From Aphelidium insulamus (taxonomy: Eukaryota > Aphelidiomycota > Aphelidea > Aphelidiaceae): a DNA stretch of 64,000 nucleotides. This document shows, piece after piece, positions 10,215-22,426 of this stretch (the first letter of the stretch is position 1; each line of letters opens with the position of its first letter). The translations under genes and the position numbers were made by a program. The notes under the pieces were generated by a model that was not told the origin of the DNA, made no database searches, and worked only from the letters and a program-made list of their open reading frames with translations. The stretch is from contig JAZDSV010000005.1 of assembly GCA_036784855.1 (NCBI GenBank), positions 482,863 to 546,862 of the forward strand, in the 5' to 3' direction.

Positions 10215-12777
10215 ATGCTGCGGACGCTGATATCATGGCCATTGCTGGCTTGTGGGCGGCGCGGCGCGCTGAACAATACGGCAGGCGCTGGTGCAATATC
10301 ACTTGCCACGTGTAAAAGGTGGCGAAGTAGTTCACCACGCGTCAGTGCCAAGTATATCGGCGGACACGGACGCAAGAGTGCCGACAGCCTGTCGCGCGGA
10401 CGCGAGTTATCCGACAAGCAGCTGCAGAAACGAGTCGTCTCTCTATTCTCTGACCGTGAAATGCGGCGTGTCTGCTCGCAGCTGGGCGTATCCGGCAACG
10501 CGTACAAGGCGGCTTCGCAGGATTTTATCGCTGCCTTGTTCCACGATGTTACCCACGGCGATGAACACGTGAATTATAATTATGTGTACGACACACCTAC
10601 GGATGATGGAGACCTCATTGACGAAAACAAGCCATCTGCCATCGATGCTGTCGAGTCCAATTTTGATCCCGAAGCTGTTATTGCCAAACTTCGAGCGTCG
10701 CCCGGTAAGTGCCGCGAATTGTGTGCATCGTTCTTAAGTTAATGCGCGCTTTACTGCAAAGACATTCGGCGAGATGCGCTTTCATCGTTCCTGCAATTTG
10801 CCACAATGAACGATGATACTGATGGCGGCGACGGTCAAGAGTTTGATAGTGCTTCGACGGCCAATTTCAAGAGAATTATGCGCGCACTACGAAGCTCTGC
10901 CGACCTGAGCAATCCTCCAAACTGGCATCCAAAAGCGCGCACACTCAAGCGCAAGATATATCTCCACGTTGGCCCCACAAACAGGTGAGTGCTTATATAT
11001 ATATATATATATATATATCCAAGTTTATCAAGTTGAATATAACAAGTTTGGCAGTGGCAAAACATATCAGGCGCTGAAGCGGTTACGTGAGTCGCAGTCG
11101 GGCATATTTTGCGGCCCGCTGCGACTGCTGGCGCACGAAGTATATGACCGCATGAACAATGAGTGGGGCGTGCGCTGTCGCCTGGTCACTGGCGAGGAGC
11201 AACGGGATCCCCCACAACTTGCCAACTCTACGTCTGATATCGATGACAACACTGTCGCCACCCACGTGGCATCCACGGTCGAGATGGCGGATCTGGAGTC
11301 TCTGCTGGACGTCGCAGTCATTGACGAGATCCAAATGATTGCCGATCCATCGCGCGGCTGGGCATGGACCGATGCTTTGTTGGGTGTGCGTGCGCGTGAG
11401 GTGCATCTATGCGGCGAGGAGACCGCGGTGGATCTTGTGCAGCGGCTTCTTCACGGCACCGGTGACGAAGTGCATGTGCAGCGGTACACCCGCCTCTCGC
11501 CGCTGAAAATGGAGGCAAAACCGATACAGCGCGGCTGGAAGGGCATTGTGCCCGGCGACTGTGTGGTCGCCTTCTCTCGCCGTTCCATATTCGAGCTGAA
11601 GCAAAAGATTGAGCTGGAGACGGGGCTGCGATGCGCGGTGGTGTATGGCTCGCTGCCGCCCGAGACTCGCAGCGAGCAGGGCAAACTGTTCAATGATCCC
11701 GCCAGTCCGTATCACGTCCTGGTGGCCAGCGATGCCGTCGGGATGGGCCTGAACCTGAGCATTAAGCGGATGATCTTCTTTGAGACCATCAAGTTTGACG
11801 GCAAGGACGTTGTGCCGCTGACGGTCAGCCAGGTGAAGCAAATTGCCGGCCGAGCTGGCAGATTTGCCACATTCACCCCCGGCGCCGCCACCACTTCAAT
11901 ATTGCTGTCGCCAGTGAAGCAACACGGGCTGGTCACAACATTTGATGCAGACGACTTGCCGTACGTGCGACAGTGTGTTGAGACAAGTTTTGACGAGATT
12001 GTTCCCATTCCGACAGCCGGACTGGCACCAAATCTTACAATACTGCAACAATTTGCCGAGATATTGCCACGATTGTCACTTGCGGACCTGCTGAGCCGCT
12101 TTGAAGACGTGGCACTTGTGGGCGGTAATTATTTTCTGTGCGAATTGGACGGACAGAAAGAGCTGGCAAGGGCAATTGAATCTCTGCCACTATCGCTGTC
12201 AGATCGATTCACACTGGTCAGGGCACCGGTGCGCCTAACCGAGCAGGACGAAAGCGATGCATACGTAACAATGGCCACGGCGCAGAGTGTGTTCAGTAGG
12301 ATGCATAGTGGTGCCGATACAGACCTCGGGCCAAAGGAATTGCCGATGAAGGATTTGCTTTCTACCAGACCGCTGTCGCTGCTGGACCTGGCGCCCTTCA
12401 TTGCAATTTCAAATTGCGTAAGTGCAGCTGACATCGCCGACAATTTAAAACAATGCGAATCGGCAGAGAAGCGCCAAGAATTTCTTCGGTCCGTTTGGGC
12501 AGCACCCGATTCTCCGGCAACGTTGCAACGATACGAGACACTTCACCGCATCAACACCGGCTTCATGTGGCTACATTATCGATTCCCCAAAACATTTGGG
12601 CACATTGACGTGGCGCAAACTGTGAAATCGTACTTGGAGACTGTAATTCAGGAAGGTCTGGAGAGTTTTAGCCATGTAAGTTTCCACAGGCCGCGCAAAC
12701 GCTCCAAGAAGTTCTTGAATGCTTTGGCACAACAAGAACTGGAAGCGCTGACAGCAAATTTGTCCACAGAAAAATAG
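10215..12777 (+). CDS. SUPV3L1: Mitochondrial RNA helicase Suv3
   Basis: Three exons, 10215-10704, 10762-10984, 11055-12777, sum to 811 codons. The ATG at 10215 gives a basic, Ala/Arg-rich N-terminus typical of a mitochondrial presequence. The second intron, with a TA repeat, splits the Walker A motif, restored as GPTNSGKTYQAL. Motif II is DEIQ (VIDEIQMI) and motif VI is QIAGRAGRF, both characteristic of the Suv3 branch of DExH helicases. Suv3 unwinds RNA as part of the mitochondrial degradosome with an RNase. It converges on the CASP gene, with only 17 bp between the stop codons. Confidence 0.93.
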
Positions 12778-12794
12778 ATGGTAACAATTCATGT

Positions 12795-15304
12795 TTATGT
12801 TAATGCATTGTCAGCTGATGGAAAGTCTGTATCTAGCCGTGGTTTCCGTTTGTCGTTTTTCTCCAATAAATCCTTGATCATGCGCAGTTCGGTGGTCGCA
12901 TCCTCGTCCAGATTGCCGCCAGTTTTGCTCAGTCTGTCGCGCCAAAAGTGCAGATCGTGCTCATGGCCGCATTCTTCAAACCGGGCAAACTGGACCAGCG
13001 TTCCAAACACCAAGAGATGTAGCAGCACAATGTAGCATGCCAAAAATATTCTTAATGTTGAATTGTAGACGAGAGCCTTGGAGATGGACAGCGCAGCCCT
13101 GTCCACCGGCGACATGGATGACACTTTTCGCGCGACTTCCTACGCATGCGTAAGAAAATGAGAGTCAGTTAATGTATCTAGCGCACTTTGCGATGAAACT
13201 GTTGGAAAGGGTCCAGCTTTTGCTCATACAAGTTGCTGTATCGTGACAAAGTTCCGCTGTCATCGGCAGTGGCGCGGCCGCCAGCTGGCCGCATTGGGAG
13301 CGAAGTGTCTGACGCTTGTCTGCCGCGGTACGACTCGAGGTATTTGATCTTTTCGTACAGTCGCACATTGTCCTGTTTGCAGGTATCGATCTCACGCTGG
13401 CTGGCGAGCACGGCTTCTCGTTGCTGCCGGATCTCGGCCACCAGTTCTGCATTCTTCTTGAGGAATCGATCTCGCTGTGCAGTAACCACATTGATCATAG
13501 TTGACGGAGTGCTTCCCGCGGCGCTGTCGGCTACCGTGAGCGGCATTGGTGCAGCAGACATGCCAGACGTAGGACTGCTGCTAACATCGCCGAGCAGTGC
13601 TTCAATTGTGGACGACGACGGTGCGGTTGATAGCGGGTGGGGAGATGGCACACTTGCAGCCGGCTGTCGTGATGTCGATGAATCTGCAGCAGCCAAATCG
13701 TTCTCGAGCCTAGCAATCAGAGCGGTCTGCGTGTCACACTGCTTTCGCACTTTGTCGTGTTCCGCGCGCAAGTCCTGCAGCTTTGTTTCGTACTCCGAAT
13801 TGGCAGTTCGAAGCGCAACCACCTCATTCTGCAAGCGCTTGTTATTACGAAGTGCTAGCTGCTCCACGGAGCTGCTATCCATTTCCTGTGCCGATGATCC
13901 CGCAAACGTGACTGTCTGCGGGAATATGAAGGTGCATAATTATTGCCAATTGAGTCTCATTCACCTTTAACATGGACAATTCCTTCTTGATCTCGATATA
14001 ATCCGATTGCGACTGCACAGTGGCCTCGGCCTGTTCGAGCCGGCTTCGTAAAGCAGCTACTTGCGCTTGTGCATCTTGCAGGTCGGCACCGATCGCCGAG
14101 ACTTCACGTGATTGCGCATCTACTTGTGCCTGCAGCTGTTTAATCTGCAGCTGACGTTCGTCGGCCACGCGCTGCACTTCAGCCAACGCCGCGGAATTGC
14201 CTAACGTTTCCGTCAGGTCCGACGACGCTGGCTTGGCAGACTTTAGCTGGGCAATCTGCTCGCGCAAGCCGCCATTCTCCTGTTCCAGAGCAGTGCAGCG
14301 CACCGAAAGGCGCCGCGTCTCCTGCTCAAACATTTCCCACTCCATTGTGTGCCGGTCAGTGTGCCGTGACGCCGTGGACTCGCCCTCGGCGCGCTTGGCA
14401 GCACTTGCAGCCACCTCTACCAAGCGTCGCACTTCCTGTTGAGCCAAGTCCAACTGCGCAGTGACATCACGCTCCCGCTCCTCCAGTTGCCGATACTTTT
14501 GCCGCAATGCTGCATTGTCCATTGCGGCGGATTCTGCTTCCGCGAGTGACAGCTGCACACCAGACAGTGCCGCAAGCTTGGTCTGCAGTTCAGAGACTGT
14601 ATCGCGGTGCTGCTTGGCGGTGTCGGCGGCCTCGCGGCGCACCCGCGCAGTTTCTGCCGCGGCACTGTCCACCGCCTGTCGCAGCCGCGCATTCTCCGCC
14701 ACCAGACCCTGCACAGTCTTCAATGAGTCAAGGTGTTCGGTGGCGGCGTGCAAAGCCGGTGCAGGGTCCGGCGCCTCTGCCAGCACGTGATATACACCCA
14801 AAAAGCTGTTCTCACAAAACTTTAGCTTCCGCGTCAGACTATCGATCTCGAGCTGGTAGCCTGGCCACAGTGTTCAGACAGGCACAGTGGACGGCCATAG
14901 ACAGCTGCTCACCTCGCATTAAACTGCGCATTTCAGTCTGCTTCTCCGCATCGGACAGGCGGCCAAAGCCTGTGGGGTTACCGCACACGTATCGGGCAAC
15001 ACTCCGACGTACTCTTGGTCTGCTCGGCAAGGGCCTTGCGCGACGCCACCACCTCTGCCTGGTTCTTGACAATCTCCACTCCCTGGGCGTCCAGCTCGCC
15101 CTGCAGACGGTGCAGACCAGCCTCTGCGAGCACCTGGTAAGAATTATTGTGCACGCAAGGGTCAGGGCACCCACCTCGCCAAAAGGTGGCGGCTTGACGT
15201 ACTGCCTGCTCCACCTGCGCCGACACTGCAGCTACCGATGCCACTGGAGAGGCGCCAGCTGGCATGGACGCCTCAGTAACGGGCGCGGCCTCTACAAAGT
15301 CCAT
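12795..15304 (-). CDS. CUX1: Golgi coiled-coil membrane protein CASP
   Basis: Six exons: 15304-15175, 15123-15013, 14969-14913, 14860-13965, 13915-13187, 13139-12795; 755 codons. The N-terminus carries the CASP signature ELDAQGVEIVKNQAEVVASR; later come VYHVLAEAPDP and a long coiled coil. The C-terminal part has QRDRFLKKNAELVAEI, then DPFQQFHRKE and a single membrane span (IFLACYIVLLHLLVFGTLV). CASP is a golgin, tail-anchored in Golgi membranes and involved in vesicle tethering. In animals it is an alternative product of the CUX1 locus; here it is a dedicated gene with no homeodomain. Intron positions were set by frame and conserved flanking residues. Confidence 0.93.
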
Positions 15305-16347
15305 CACAGAGTTGTGTGTGTAAATCTGCGCAAGTGAAAGTCCCGACTTTAAACGTCTTCACATACATTTACATACATACATATTTTCGCATACATGGAA
15401 AAGTCTATTACATTACACATGCACACCGTGGGGCGGTGTTTATAAACACCATTTGTAGGAATCCCTGACTGCCCCTCGGAAGGCATATTGCAGCCCCTGT
15501 ATTTTAGCCAGAGATCATCGCCCAGCACCTCCACTCTTTCTCTTGTCTATTCGAATTCGGTTCTTGTCCATCTTGTCCGTCGATATCGAATGGTTCTATT
15601 AAGTACACACATATACAAATCATGGCAGACATGGTATTGATACACATACACGGACAGCAGAGAATACACGGAGAAGAACATGCACGGAAACATACATGGG
15701 TATATGGACAGACATACATCTAAACTGCATTACTCATTTATAGACGCCGCGCCGCCTCGGCCTTGAGTATCAGCATCTGCATTGCCGTCCGCGAAATAGA
15801 TATTTCTGGTCGACCTCGAATCGCTTTGTCTTCCTACGTGACTCGTTCGGCTGCAACGTCTTCAGGGCCCCAGCAAGTCAAGCCCCAGTCGCGGTGCAGT
15901 CGTTCCTTCTTGGCGGGGTCTCTTACCTCCACTTACCTCTACTAGGCAGGCGCCTAGGTCCAGACCCAAAGGAGGAGGCGCCAAAGAGCACTTCTTCTTT
16001 CGCACACAAAGAGAAAAGTACCCGAGGGTACGAATAACGGGGAAGTGGAGAGTTGGGTACGCAGTGTGAGAGGCCACGGCTAATATGACTTGGCTGCTAT
16101 GTGTGGCGTAACGGGAGAGACAGAGAGAGAGAGAGAGAGGCAGTTTGGAAGGCTTACAGCCAGCATATCTTCCAAAAAAGGCACAGCTGATCGCTGCTAC
16201 ATATACAGAGGGCCTGACGGCCGTGGAAGTCAGAGTATATCTAGGGTTGGAGGCACGACATAGATTGCCACGATTTATCAAAGCCTGCTTGCGCTTGACA
16301 AGTCCCCGCAAAACTATCACAATGTATATTGAGTATATTAGCGACAG
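15305..16347. other. Poorly explained 1-kb stretch with a GA microsatellite
   Basis: No convincing gene. A (GA)n run lies near 16117-16139. ORFs up to 152 codons on the minus strand (15862-16320) have biased composition and no recognisable family. Near 15738-15800 the minus strand reads SRTAMQMLILKAEAARRL followed by a stop, which faintly resembles a LINE ORF C-terminus, but no poly-A or target-site duplication was found. It may hold another old element or a non-coding transcript. Confidence 0.4.
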
Positions 16348-17597
16348 TTAGTCCGGCTCCTCGACGTTCAACGCGTGCGCACTCTGCCTGGATGACTGAT
16401 ATGGCGAGGCGCACGCGGATGTTCGAGGTGAATTACTCACTACTGGTATCCAGCGCGGCACCGCGTACTGCCCATCCAGCGAGTCCAGACTGCCGCCCAT
16501 GCCCGAGTCTGTTGAGCGGTAGTGTGGCTGGTTATTGCAGTTGCGCAGACTATTCATCTGTGCCGCCACGCCGCCCAGAGCTGCAGTGTCAGTGGCTCGT
16601 CGTTGTGCCAACAGCATAATCATCAGCTGTTCTTTCAACCTGGCATTGCGTAGCAGAAACTCCGAGTCCACCCGATGTTTAGCTCGCAGCAGGTATGGCA
16701 CCAACAACTGTCGGTGGATGCGCCGTGCGCCATCAGTTGCCGGGTGCATGCACCAGATCAGGAATGCATATTTCTGCCAATTATGGTGTTATGTGGTGTG
16801 ATCAAGCCATATGCAGATGAAAGAATGTGCAAGTACCAGTACATGGAAGCAAAGTTATGTACTGACTACAGACGTGCAAAGTACTGTACGTGTCAGAACA
16901 AGTACAGTATTGAACGCAAAAGTACACAAGAGGAATTAACAAAAGTTAGAAGCCATATGTGACAGGTATTACCGCCGTCCGCCGAAATGGTATCCAACGA
17001 GTTGCGCCATCCAGGTGGTCCGTCAGCTTAACCAAGGCATATATAATCCAGTAGGCCTGCCAGCGCTGTGTGGTTTCCTCGCGTTGTCTCTTCTACATTA
17101 GTTCGATATATTGTCAGTACTCCTTGAAAGAAAGAACATACACAAACAACAATGTTGACCTCGTTGTCGGATTGTGTAGTGGTTGCACTTGACTTCTCCA
17201 TGTTCTCCAAAGTGGCGGCTATGGGGTAGGCAAGCACGGCGAGTTCAGCCAGCACACGTAACGCCACCCGCACAGCCACGCGGATAATCACCGCGGCCAG
17301 AACAGATCCGATCACGGCCAGCTGCGCCGCTGATATCCGGCCGCCACTTGCGCGCGACATACTGCGCAACACGTTGCCCAGAGCAGTGCTGCCAGCTACA
17401 GCGCCATCACCTCTGCCATTTATATCGGTCGCTATATCGTGCAGCCATCTCCGTAAGCGACTCTCCAGTGGCGGCACTGTGGCGCGATACGTTGCGCGCC
17501 ACTGATCAGGCACTTGCTGTGACAGCTGCTCCGATAGAAGTGATACGGGCTGCATTCCATCCGGTCTCTCTTCTCGGTCATCTGCGGCCGGGTCCAT
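16348..17597 (-). CDS. REEP/Yop1-type ER-membrane-shaping protein
   Basis: Three exons, about 17597-17160, 17092-16973 and 16773-16348, 327 codons. The first donor is ambiguous (GTCAAC at 17159 or GTTGTT a few bases on; both keep frame). Exon 1 ends with hydrophobic segments and YPIAATLENMEKS. Exon 2 has QRWQAYWIIYALVKLTD...RWIPF and exon 3 opens KYAFLIWCMHP..DGARRIHRQLLVPYL. This is the TB2/DP1/HVA22 domain, whose hairpins curve tubular ER. An N-terminal extension of ~90 residues precedes the domain, longer than in REEP5/Yop1, and a Ser/Asn-rich C-terminal tail follows. The second intron (199 nt) is the longest in the window. Confidence 0.8.
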
Positions 17598-17882
17598 AGG
17601 TAATGTATGTATATATGTACGTATATAGTTGCGGTATGAACAGGCGTTGTGTACGGAAGCAAAGCAAACACGTGTCGTGATTACTGATTATTGGTTGCCA
17701 CGGGTAAAGCCTGTCTTAACCGACATGCAGGCACGCGAGGTGGCCACGTTACGCAGATAACTATAGACATTAACTGTATGCAACTTGGTGATGCTTCATG
17801 CATATATAGCACGCTTGCCGCACTGAGAGTTGCTTTGCGCAATTTTTATCGACATTGGCGCGCAGACATCCACTGTGGCAAT

Positions 17883-19363
17883 ATGGTTGGCAATAACTGG
17901 CGCGTGCTGATGGCCGCTTCTGCCGCGTTTCTCCTGGTCCAGCTCCTGGTTATTCGGCTAGCTGTACCCAATACTGTGTGGTCAACGATGCGCAAGGAGG
18001 GGGTGCGGCTCGCGCCGCTCGACTCTAGCATTCGCGTGTCTCTTTTGGATTCTCTGCTGGGCCGCCGGCTCCGAATATTCGTATATGACGCGCTGCCGTA
18101 TGAGCATTCTGGTTGGAATGAGGTTGGTGGGCATGAATATAGGCTGGGATGCCGCACCTGCCTGTATGGCGCCGAGTCTCAATTCGCGGACCCGATTATG
18201 TCAGGTCCCCTTCCGCCTGATATCGAGGTAATCCGGCAATCCCAGCCAGACACGTACAGCACCAACAGCCGGGACATGGACCTGTTCTACCTGCCAGTGA
18301 TGGTCACCTGCCTTACAATTGCCAATGGTCGCGTAAATCATACTCGGGGTATAGAAGCGGTGAAAAATTCCATCGCCTCTGCGCGAACAAGTCTTCCATT
18401 CTGGGACCGCAGTTTCGGCGCCGACCACTTCATATTCATATCACACGACGTCGGGCGTGGCCTGCTAGTCCCGGGGCTGACTGACAATATTATGGCCCTT
18501 GTGCACACCACCGAGGTGATTGACCGCCACTGGGTCCATAATGCACGTGACAATGATCCCGCGCTCATGAATGGCTGGTCCTTCGATGGCGTGGCGTGCG
18601 GCAAAAAGAGTACTGGAGATAATAGCCCTGTCCGTGCTGCAGGTATTATATATAGTTTAGTATGTATACATATAATGTGACTGCTGTAGATGGCGAAAAG
18701 TGCAAAGAGATGTTTATGGACCACGAAAGTCCATTCATATTACGCCGTGACGTATCTGTTCCAACCAACATTGCAGATGAACTGCGTGAAATGCTCCCGA
18801 AAGACATTTTATCTATTCCATTTAAGCAGAGAAAGACCAATTTGATATATTTTCGTGGCGCGGCAAAGGCGGAATACCTGCCGTATAGTTATGGACTGCG
18901 GCAGCGAGTGATGAAAATGTATGCAAACGATAGTTCTTTTTTCCTGCGCGACCACGGCACGGACAGGGAAAGGTATTTGGGCGAGCTGCTGAATTCGACG
19001 TTTTGTCTGTCGATGCCGGGCAATGCATTCTGGTCGCCGCGGCTGTATGACTTTATCCACACTGGTTGCATTCCCATCATATTGACGGATGCCACGACGC
19101 TGCCATTCGCGCCCTTGTTGGACTGGTCACGGTTTTCCGTGCGCGTTTTGTCCCGAAATGTGGGCCGGCTGAAGCAGATTGTGTCTGCCATCCCGGATGC
19201 CAGAATCGTGGTAATGCAAAGGGAGTTGGACCGAGTGCGCAACCACTTTCTCTACAACTATCCCATGAAGTATGGGGATGCTACTCACATGGCGCTGCAA
19301 ATGTTGAAGTTGCGAGTGGCCGACTCTTCTGTGCTGGTGGGGGATTTGCAGCGCGAATGGTAG
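17883..19363 (+). CDS. Exostosin-family (GT47) glycosyltransferase, tandem copy 1
   Basis: Two exons, 17883-18642 and 18690-19363, 477 codons. The ATG at 17883 gives a short cytoplasmic tail, then a signal anchor (VLMAASAAFLLVQLLVIRLAV), the type II topology of Golgi enzymes. An in-frame ATG at 17777 is possible but would delay the anchor. The lumenal part has LRIFVYDALP and, near the end, FCLSMPGNAFWSPRLYDFIHTGCIPIIL, typical of the exostosin fold of GT47. Family members add sugars to heparan sulfate or to cell-wall polymers; donor and acceptor here are unknown. The downstream neighbour at 19555 has the same exon structure, and a third relative follows at 21194. Confidence 0.88.
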
Positions 19364-19554
19364 CCTAATTTACATACATGCCAAGACAGCTACATATAAA
19401 TACACTCTGGGGGAATCATATTCCAACGCAGGCCATTATGCGTGAAGTTGAAAATGTTTTCGTGTAGTATTTCCATACTTCTGTAGAAGTGCTGCACACA
19501 TAACGGTTTTTTACATAGCACAGCCGAATTTTGCGTACTTTTCACAAATCACAT

Positions 19555-21039
19555 ATGGCGATGATTCATAAACGCTGGCGGGCTCTGGCGGCGTGCACTG
19601 TGGCGCTGCTCCTCATTCAGTTTGCCATCGTGCGGCTGAATGTTTCCGGTACCGGGCGGCCGTTGATACAAAAGGACGCGTTTCGATTGCCGCCCAAAGA
19701 GGTTTCAGTGCGCAGGTCGCTGCTCGACTCGGTCCTCGGCCGCAAACTGTGCATATTCGTGTATGACGCGTTGCCGAGCGAAGTTTCTGGCGGTGGCGCC
19801 GTTGGGGCGCCGTCGTTTCGCGGTGGATGTCGCGGTAGCTTGTACGGCGCGGAGGCACAGTTCTCCGATGCAATACTATATGGCGACGTGCCCGACGATA
19901 TCGAAATTGTGTGGCAAAGCCAGCCAGACACATACAATGCGGACATTCAAGAGTTTGACCTGTACTACCTGCCTGTGATGGTCACCTGCTTGTCGTTGGC
20001 AAACGGTCTAGTTAACCATACTCGTGGCATCCAAGCTGTGGAAAACTCCATCGCCTCTGCGCGAACTAGTCTTCCATTCTGGGACCGCAGTTTTGGCGCC
20101 GACCACTTCATCTTTATGTCACATGACGTCGGACGTGGTCTTTTGGCGCCGGGCCTAACGAACAATATGATGGCCCTTGTGCACACCACCGAGGTCATTG
20201 ATCGCCACTGGGTTCATACTGCGCGTGACAATGACCCTGCGATGATGAATGGCTGGTCATTTGACGGAGTGCCGTGTGGCCAAAAGAGTACTGGCGATGA
20301 AGCCCCCCTCAGTGACACAGGTTTAGTCCTATATAACGCGTGAAAAGCCATATTGACCGACGTAGATAAAGTCAAGTGTGGGGAGATGCATATGGACCAC
20401 GAAGATCCATTTGTATTGCGCCGCGACATCTCCGTTCCGACGACCATTGCGGATGAACTGCGCGCAATGCTACCGAAACATATTCTGGCTATTCCATTGA
20501 AGCAACGAAAGACCAATTTGATCTATTTCCGCGGCACGGCAAAGGCGGAATATTTGCCGTATAGTTATGGACTGAGGCAGAAAGTGATGCAGTTGTATGC
20601 AAACGATACCGATTTCTTTCTGCGCGACCATGGCACAGACAGGGAGACGTACCTGGACGAACTGTTAAATTCGACATTCTGTCTGTCGATGCCGGGCAAT
20701 GCATTTTGGTCGCCGCGGCTGTATGACTTTATCCACACTGGTTGCATTCCCATCATATTGACGGATGCCACGACGCTGCCATTCGCGCCCTTGTTGGACT
20801 GGTCACGGTTTTCCGTGCGCGTTTTGTCCCGAAATGTGGGCCGGCTGAAGCAGATTGTGTCTGCCATCCCAGATAAAAGAATCGTGGCAATGCAGCGGGA
20901 GTTGGACCGAGTGCGCCACCACTTTCTCTACAACTATCCCATGAAGTACGGGGATGCTACTCACATGGCGCTGCAAATGTTGAAGTTGCGAGTGGACGAC
21001 TCTTCTGTGCTGGTGAGGGATCTGCAGCGCGAATGGTAA
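19555..21039 (+). CDS. Exostosin-family (GT47) glycosyltransferase, tandem copy 2
   Basis: Two exons, 19555-20320 and 20366-21039, 479 codons. The intron is at the same site and phase as in copy 1. It has a type II signal anchor (AACTVALLLIQFAIVRL), CIFVYDALP, and the conserved C-terminal GT47 segment. The N-terminal halves of copies 1 and 2 differ at many positions, but stretches of the second exon are nearly identical at DNA level, including silent sites (see findings). The start is the ATG at 19555; a second in-frame ATG lies six bases on. Confidence 0.88.
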
Positions 21040-21104
21040 CTGATCCTTCAAATACAATATGTATAAAATGCAACTTGTGCAGGTTAGACTTTCGTTTCAC
21101 CAGG

Positions 21105-21180
21105 ATTCAATAGGATATATGCTATTGATGCGTTTTATCGTATATATACGATATATCCTATAGGATAAAAAACATCAATC
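21105..21180. repeat. Imperfect palindromic A/T-rich sequence
   Basis: Between exostosin copies 2 and 3 there are nested inverted repeats: ATAGGATATAT facing ATATATCCTAT around a CGTATATATACG palindrome (about 21140-21151). It could form a hairpin, act as a terminator or promoter element, or mark an old duplication junction. No function is shown. Confidence 0.4.
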
Positions 21181-21193
21181 CTTCAACGCGAAA

Positions 21194-22426
21194 ATGGCAC
21201 CAATTAGGCGCACGCGTGCAATCCAGCTGGCGGCAATCCTCGCAACCGTGCTACAGTTTGCCGCCTGGTACGCGCTGCATCCCTCAAATGACGGTACTGC
21301 TCCACTGTGGGAGTCGGCAAATGTGCTGCAGCTCTCGTCGCATCTGAATGATCTGCAGTTGGACAAATTGCGAAGGACATTACGTATATTTGTATACGAT
21401 GCATTGCCGGAAACGTGCAATAAACACGCAGCCATCGTGCACGATGACGTCCCCGACCTGCAAGCACTGTTTTTACGGGCGCTGCTGGACGACGACTTGC
21501 CGTCAGATGTCCGTGTGACGCGGCAGACCGCCATGCCGTTGCCTAACGATATGTTGGACTTTGACGCATTTTTAATGCCGATTATGCTTGGCTGTGCTTC
21601 TTTAATTGACGGTAGTTGGCACAATGCTTCAAATGCTATTTCGAGCACGGTCGATTATGTGCGGTCAACATTTCCGTTCTGGGATCCGAACGGTGGCCGC
21701 AATCACTTCATCGTTGATCCAAACGATGAGTTGACGCTACCTGGTCTGACCGAAAATACAACTGTACTGGAACTTGCGTGTTCAGCTGGCCATGGCAATC
21801 AAGAGCGAGTTGTTGCGGACAGCCGAGACGGTTTGCTAAGCCGCGAAATTGCAATTCCCGCCCCCATCAACGATGATCGCCTAAGTGTGCTTCGTGGCAA
21901 TGATGCGTCATCGCAACGTTATACTACTATGTGCGGCTCAATTTCGATATATGTTAATCCGGCAGAAAAGTTGCACCTCTCAGCTGGCTTGAGGAACAGA
22001 CTAGTGGAGCACTATCGGAGTGATCCTCTGTTTTTCTTTGGCGCTTCTCCTGTCGATCACGATAGTTATATACAAGATCTCCGTCGCTCCACTTTCTGCG
22101 TACTTTCGTCTAAAGACAATCGATGGTCATCGCGAATATTGGAATATATTCAAACCGGCTGTATTCCAGTGGTTGTGGGCGATGACTTGACTGTGCCATT
22201 TGAGCCACTTCTAGACTGGAGCACGTTTTCGGTGAGCATACATCAGCGCGACATGGATGGACTAAAGGAAAAACTGACGGCTATTTCTTGCGGCGAGATC
22301 CGGAACATGCAGCATGAACTGCGTCGCGTTCGACACCACTTTGTCTACAACAATCCCATGAAGCATGGCGATGCAACTCACTTGGCGCTTCAAATGTTAA
22401 AATTACGATTGCTTTCATCGCCGTAG
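21194..22426 (+). CDS. Exostosin-family (GT47) glycosyltransferase, divergent intronless copy 3
   Basis: Single exon, 410 codons, starting at the ATG at 21194. It has an N-terminal signal anchor (AIQLAAILATVLQFAAWYAL), then LRIFVYDALPETCNKH and the C-terminal GT47 segment FCVLSSKDNRWSSRILEYIQTGCIPVVVGD. It aligns with copies 1 and 2 throughout but is shorter and much more diverged, and it lacks their intron. It could have lost the intron or arisen through a spliced intermediate; a processed copy would not by itself explain its tandem position. The stop is at 22424-22426. Confidence 0.85.
   Translation: MAPIRRTRAIQLAAILATVLQFAAWYALHPSNDGTAPLWESANVLQLSSHLNDLQLDKLRRTLRIFVYDALPETCNKHAAIVHDDVPDLQALFLRALLDDDLPSDVRVTRQTAMPLPNDMLDFDAFLMPIMLGCASLIDGSWHNASNAISSTVDYVRSTFPFWDPNGGRNHFIVDPNDELTLPGLTENTTVLELACSAGHGNQERVVADSRDGLLSREIAIPAPINDDRLSVLRGNDASSQRYTTMCGSISIYVNPAEKLHLSAGLRNRLVEHYRSDPLFFFGASPVDHDSYIQDLRRSTFCVLSSKDNRWSSRILEYIQTGCIPVVVGDDLTVPFEPLLDWSTFSVSIHQRDMDGLKEKLTAISCGEIRNMQHELRRVRHHFVYNNPMKHGDATHLALQMLKLRLLSSP

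Noticed and set aside
15862-16320. Minus-strand 152-codon ORF as a gene
   Set aside because: Composition is biased, with a Leu/Ser run caused by the GA microsatellite. No family features, no splice partner and no credible start context.
17691-17882. Upstream extension of exostosin copy 1
   Set aside because: The frame is open but has no ATG near its beginning and would place ~65-95 residues before the signal anchor, unlike copies 2 and 3.
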